64,000 bases of DNA. It comes from Paragyromitra xinjiangensis (Eukaryota; Ascomycota; Pezizomycetes; Pezizales; Discinaceae). The notes beneath the pieces were generated by a model that saw only the letters and a program-made list of their open reading frames with translations, did no database searches and was not told the DNA's origin. The position numbers and the translations under genes are program-made. This document shows positions 59,701 through 64,000 of this stretch, in pieces. Positions within the stretch are counted from its first letter, which is position 1, and each line of letters begins with the position of its first letter. The stretch is taken from NCBI GenBank assembly GCA_038503065.1, contig JBCAMK010000003.1, positions 2,232,001 to 2,296,000 on the forward strand. Reading direction: 5' to 3'.

Positions 59701-62069
59701 GAAAGCACGGCAATGCTATTTACTCCCACTTCACTAGCTTGTCCAACTTCTTCGCTTGCTTGGGTGTCTTCTGGTACTATTTCTTCCCCGGATATCTTGG
59801 CTTCACCGTCAGAGGGGATACCGGGCACATCCCCACTCGAATCATCATTATGATCCTCTCCCTTGCCAATCGGTTCTCCTGTTTGGCCAATTTCCACGTT
59901 CTGTCCCTTTATAACGGGGGGGCTATCTCCAACAACCAATTGAAATTCACCATTTGGGGGCTCATCCTTATATTCACCCTAGAGCAGTCAGATCACAAAA
60001 CAAAAATTAAATATCACTAGAGCTGATGGAAAAATTCACCATGATGACATCCCCCCCCTCTTCGAGATCGGTAACCGTGGTAGCTCCTTTCGCAATGCGC
60101 TCTTGCAGTTCATGGTCTGGGCCAAAAGACAAACGTCTTTCGATTGGCCTGCTCAGATATGTTTCTGGATCGTCCAGGATCTCAAGCCCCAAAGGTCTGG
60201 CTACCGATAATTCCGCCTGAAACTGCGATTCATGACTTACCGTCGAGAGAATACTAACCGATCGCCGAGAGTGCGGCACCTCCTCATCTCCCGTTTGTGT
60301 CAGCTTACGGATAGGAACATGTATAACGGACTCTTTCATCAAAGGCATTATTTTTTGCGCCTCCGGGCTAGATTCACTAACAGCAGTTTCCTCATCGTTG
60401 GCTTGTTCATGCTTCTCAAACCCCTTTTCGGCTTCTGCAAGCAATTGGTATGACGGAGATCCACCCCCGGTTATTTCTTGACTGCCAGCGGGGGCATCAA
60501 GAGATAGTTCCTTGCTCGGTGATGAAATTGGTGGTGAAAGGTTCCTCTCGACGTAAATTATATCCTTGGTGTCATCCTCTTCTCTGTACGCGTCAATCCC
60601 AACATCGTTAATAATCACACCATCTCCCTCTTCCTTTTTGATGTCGCTAAGACCAATCTCCCCCAACGCTGTCTCGAGAAGTAAATCCACAGCTACATCA
60701 AGCGAATTTGCAGAGGACTGTGTATCTTCGATCACTACCGCCTCTCCACGTAGAAGCGGCCCAAAATCCTCTTCAAAGGCATTATTGACACTATCCTGCG
60801 AAGAACCATAGTGGATACCATCGCCAGTCATAGCATCGGCGAGGCCGACTTTCTTCTTATGTTCTTCTCTTTCCTTTTGTTTTTGACGCAAAAGTCGCAA
60901 TTTCTGTGGGGTGACGTAGATATTCCGAGGCTTCTTGCGTCGCTTCTTTGTGGACGATGATTCATGGTGTTTACCTTTGATGCTACTGGCAGGGGAGGAG
61001 TCACGTGATCCAGTAGATGGCTTTGGTGACGAGTCGTGACCAGGTTGCTGGGGTGATGAATTAGCTATCCCCTGGTCGTTGTCTTGCATTTCGTTGCTTT
61101 CATCCAACTCTCCTGTATCAGACTCTTCCGCAATATCTAGGTTGCTATGTCCCTCATAGTCAATTAGCATACATATTTTATATCACGTTTCCCTTTAGAT
61201 CAGTTGAATTTCAAGAAGTAATTTCCTTACCGTCTATCCACATCCGGAGACTCTTTCATTATATAATGCGACTCTCCTTGCATCTGATCATTATCAATTT
61301 GCATTTCCTCGCTATCATTTAGACGCTCCGCCATCTGTCGTTCTTTACCCCTCTCCTTACCCACATTCGTTTCTTGTGCTAGATCCTCCCCCTCCACACT
61401 TTCATGCAGGTCCACACTATTTTCTGGCTCAATGAGGCTTTTCGCCATCGAAGGTTCAAACGCAACTTTGGTAGCCAAGCTAATCGATCCCTTCCTAGTC
61501 ATCCTCGGTGATTCACCAGCTTTGCCTTCATTTTGAAGAACAATGGTTCCAGAGACGTCCATATCGGATGTTTCTCGCTTCGAATTCGGGGAAGACTTCG
61601 CCTTTGGCGTAAATCCAAAAGCAGCCGCCGATGCTGGAACAGAGCTTGCACTCGGCATTGTGTTCGCTGCATACGCAGCGTTATCTGTTTTCATGGCTGT
61701 ATTATTACTTGCTGAATTTATACTGGCTCTTCTTTGCCGGACGGTAGCAGAAGAAGTATAGCTTCCCGGAAGAACGGCTTCTCTGATTATTTCTCTAGCT
61801 TTTACTGCTGTTGTTCTTGATGATCGGCGCTGCGATTCCACTTGCGTGGGTGTTTGGGGTAATGCCCACGAGCTGGCACCAGTTGATGGTGCAGAGAGCG
61901 GCGCTCGATTGGTCGATTGCTGTTTTGGGGTATCGATTGTCAGGGAGGATTGAATTCTCTTTGAGCGGGTTGTTCGGGGGGTGGGGCCCACAGAAGTGGT
62001 TGTAGGAGGGGGGGGTGAAGAGGCTGATGGCTGCTCCGGAATAGATTTTGCTCGTCGGCGAGGTGGCAT
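56716..62069 (-). CDS. Very large acidic, RG-repeat, AT-hook nuclear protein
   Basis: Exons 62069-61231, 61144-60040, 59978-59610, 59551-59423 and 59385-56716 give about 1703 residues. The first four junctions are firm or good; the intron before the last exon is problematic (see findings). The N-terminal half is Ser/Pro/Glu-rich and disordered, with a basic patch (STKKRRKKPRN). The last exon begins SLWDGEISMNNLAKLFDLHS, then a CPLC..HIELC element (C-x2-C-x28-H-x3-C) that could be a zinc finger, a long Glu/Asp run, an RG-repeat block, EPDDHIVWEDKKEAELYGFA, an AT-hook (KKRVGRPPKNP), a second longer RG block, a basic stretch and an acidic tail. These features suggest a chromatin- or RNA-associated nuclear scaffold. 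I do not recognise a named family. The two-gene alternative (break near 61150) is less likely because a GTAAGG donor and an in-phase ACATAG acceptor join the halves. Confidence 0.72.
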
Positions 62070-63943
62070 ACTTGGGATTTATGCGATAGGAAAAGCTGAA
62101 ATATGAAGAAGTAGAAGCTTAGTAGATGTTTGAGTACGAGAAAAAAAATAAAACAGCAACGATATAACAGAGTTTGTTCGTAATAGCAAGGGGGGTGGGG
62201 GGTTATGTGGGGCGAAATGTAGAAAAACCAGACACAGCAAATGTTATAAAAGAACACTCCTAAATCAAAGACAGATATAGAAAGGGTATCGGGGGAATTG
62301 CGATTTTTTTTTGATAGACAGAAACAACAACTGCCAGAAGCTACGAAGCAAATGAATAATGACAAAGGTGGCAATTCAGAGATCAAGCAAAGAGAACGAT
62401 GGAATGCGGTTGATGCGGATAAACCGAGCCTCCGAAGCGCGTCCCACATGACATCAAGCAACTGGCAACTCACCAGCAGTACATGCAGCCAATAAAACAA
62501 ACGGACAGAGCTTCGGAAAAAGATGAAACTGAAAAATAATAAAATAAAAGACCCAAGAACAGACGAAACATAGAACAACATACCTTTCCGTGTGGCGACA
62601 AGCAACAAGAGTAACCCTAGATATCCAAAGTCTCAGCGTCATCTGAAGATTATCGAAAGGTCACTCAGAAGTACAAACCTCGTCCTAGTCAAGCGCTATG
62701 AGAAAATTAGCAACCTTGGTAAAGATCAATCAAGAGGGTGAATAAGAGAAAATAGCATTGAAGTTGTTTGATTCTCCAGCTTGGTAAATAAACTCGCGTA
62801 ACATGAACGTTGTTCCATATAAACCAGGCCGAGATATCCGCAAGTAGATGGGAATAACGCGAGTGACACTTACTTACCTCAAAGCAATGTGGATGATCAG
62901 CTAAACTTCTCGGTTCGAGTCCGATGTAGATTGCGCCACAGGTGGGCTAGGCTAACACAGTGTTCTGTTGATAGCAAAGGTTGTGGTCAGACAATGATTG
63001 CAAAGGGACATAGATGAAAAGAAGAGGGGGGGTTGGCTCAGTTGGGTGCGATATTTGAAATACAATTAGGTCAAGAACAAAACCAAGTGCGGTTACAGGG
63101 GTTACGAAGAGGGAAAAACGAGTGAATGTTGAAACGCGAGCCAAGTTCAGAACAGTGGCGTTTCAGAAAGCCAGGGAGAAGTGTAAAAAATGAAGCAGAA
63201 TTAAAGGAAGGCAAAGTGGGCTCAGCGAATTCAATGAATCAAGTCAGACAGTGGCTGAAATAGGGCCATCGCAAGAACAGGCTGACGTTCGTGAGTAGCC
63301 ACAAAAGCCGCAAAGTGCCAACAAGAAAAACAACTCTGTTACTTACGTCCTAAACAAGCCAGGTAAAAAAAAGAGCGGTAAGTGATTACAGAGACCCAGC
63401 GATAGAAAATAATGTCAGGGCTTAAAGGCCCATGATGGTAATCAATCACCACAAGAGCAGAAGACGAAGAAGTGTTGTAGCAGGATGGGAATGTGAAAGG
63501 TGAACCAGATATGTGTAAGAGTACGTTACCTCCCCGGATCATAAGGAGAGCAAGGGTTGTTCCCGTTCTGGTTAACTCTGGAGATGCGCCATGTTGGTGG
63601 AACGACAAAATGCCTGACTATCAAATTGTCCTACTCTACAAAGACAATGAAATAAACCGTCTACTCTTTTATTGAATAGCTACTAGCTTTAAAACTACAA
63701 GTCACGCAAAAGCACCACGACTCCTCGTTATCTTTAGCTTCGTAAATAATTCCCCCAGCTTGTAGAACTTCACCAACCTACTCAAACAGCGCGTCACTGC
63801 CGACCCGCCGGGTAACCCATCTCTTTTTGGGCTGCATCCGGCACCGCCACCGAAACTGCCACCACCACTACCGAAATTTTTGATATCCAAAACCTCTTCA
63901 GAAGAGAAGTTCATCATCTACATTCACATTCAAGGATCAAAAA
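62070..63943. other. Divergent promoter and probable intron-containing 5' leader
   Basis: Lies between the minus-strand nuclear protein gene and the plus-strand DUF2462-like gene. On the minus strand several strong donor-like sites are readable (GTAAGT at 63346 and 62877, GTATGT at 62583), and no open frame links them. This fits a long, spliced 5' untranslated region of the nuclear protein gene. No independent coding gene seen. Confidence 0.4.
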
Positions 63944-64000
63944 ATGGTACAAGGGAATAAGAAGTTGTCGAAGCCTATTGTGGCCAAAGGCACCAAACGG
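63944..64000 (+). CDS. DUF2462/UPF0390-like small basic protein, 3' partial
   Basis: The last 57 bases encode MVQGNKKLSKPIVAKGTKR and run off the window. The opening M-x-QG..K followed by Lys/Pro/Ala-rich sequence is typical of the DUF2462 (UPF0390) family of short nucleolar-type basic proteins. Only 19 codons are visible, so the call rests on this N-terminal signature. The ATG sits in a good context (AAAAATGGT). Confidence 0.55.
   Translation, partial: MVQGNKKLSKPIVAKGTKR

Noticed and set aside
62905..62940. tRNA-like B box (GGTTCGAGTCC)
   Set aside because: The T-arm-like sequence is convincing alone, but no A box, anticodon stem or matching acceptor stem lies at the right distance upstream.

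Overview
The window looks like nuclear DNA of a filamentous ascomycete (Pezizomycotina). Genes are single transcription units with short GT-AG introns (mostly 45-110 bp), often with CTAAC/CTGAC-like branch points. The families fit too: a Zn2Cys6 activator, a GH15 glucoamylase, an HSPA12-like Hsp70, a DUF1772 protein and a DUF1479 protein. I cannot name the species. Most genes are split by introns, so the models below were built by hand from reading frames, splice consensus and phase. No transcript evidence was available.

Left part (1-20 kb): the 3' part of a flavin-containing monooxygenase; a repeat-rich gap with nested foldback elements; a 5-exon Zn2Cys6 transcription factor; a 5-exon FBH1-like superfamily 1 helicase with all main motifs readable; a hairpin MITE; a 5-exon gene for a 266-residue unknown protein; and a DUF1479 (YbiU-like) putative dioxygenase with a mitochondrial-type leader.

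Middle part (20-37 kb): a gene-poor, AT-leaning stretch. I can support one gene, for a small CxxC/CxxC zinc-binding protein (30.2-31.5 kb). The rest holds small non-autonomous DNA transposons flanked by TA, and one hAT-like MITE with an apparent ATAATTG target duplication.

Right part (37-64 kb): a secreted glucoamylase without a starch-binding domain (minus); an HSPA12-like Hsp70 (minus, 6 exons); a 139-residue protein that is essentially a free-standing piggyBac-type cysteine-rich domain (plus); a compact 4-exon glutathione S-transferase (minus); a polytopic membrane protein (plus); a DUF1772 membrane protein (minus); a very long acidic, RG-rich, AT-hook nuclear protein (minus, at least 5 exons); and the first 19 codons of a DUF2462/UPF0390-like gene running off the end.

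I see no operon-like or biosynthetic-cluster logic; neighbours look functionally independent. The least explained signals are the palindrome TACATGTA, found at least 14 times and only in non-coding DNA; the lone piggyBac zinc domain; and the number of TA-flanked hairpin MITEs.
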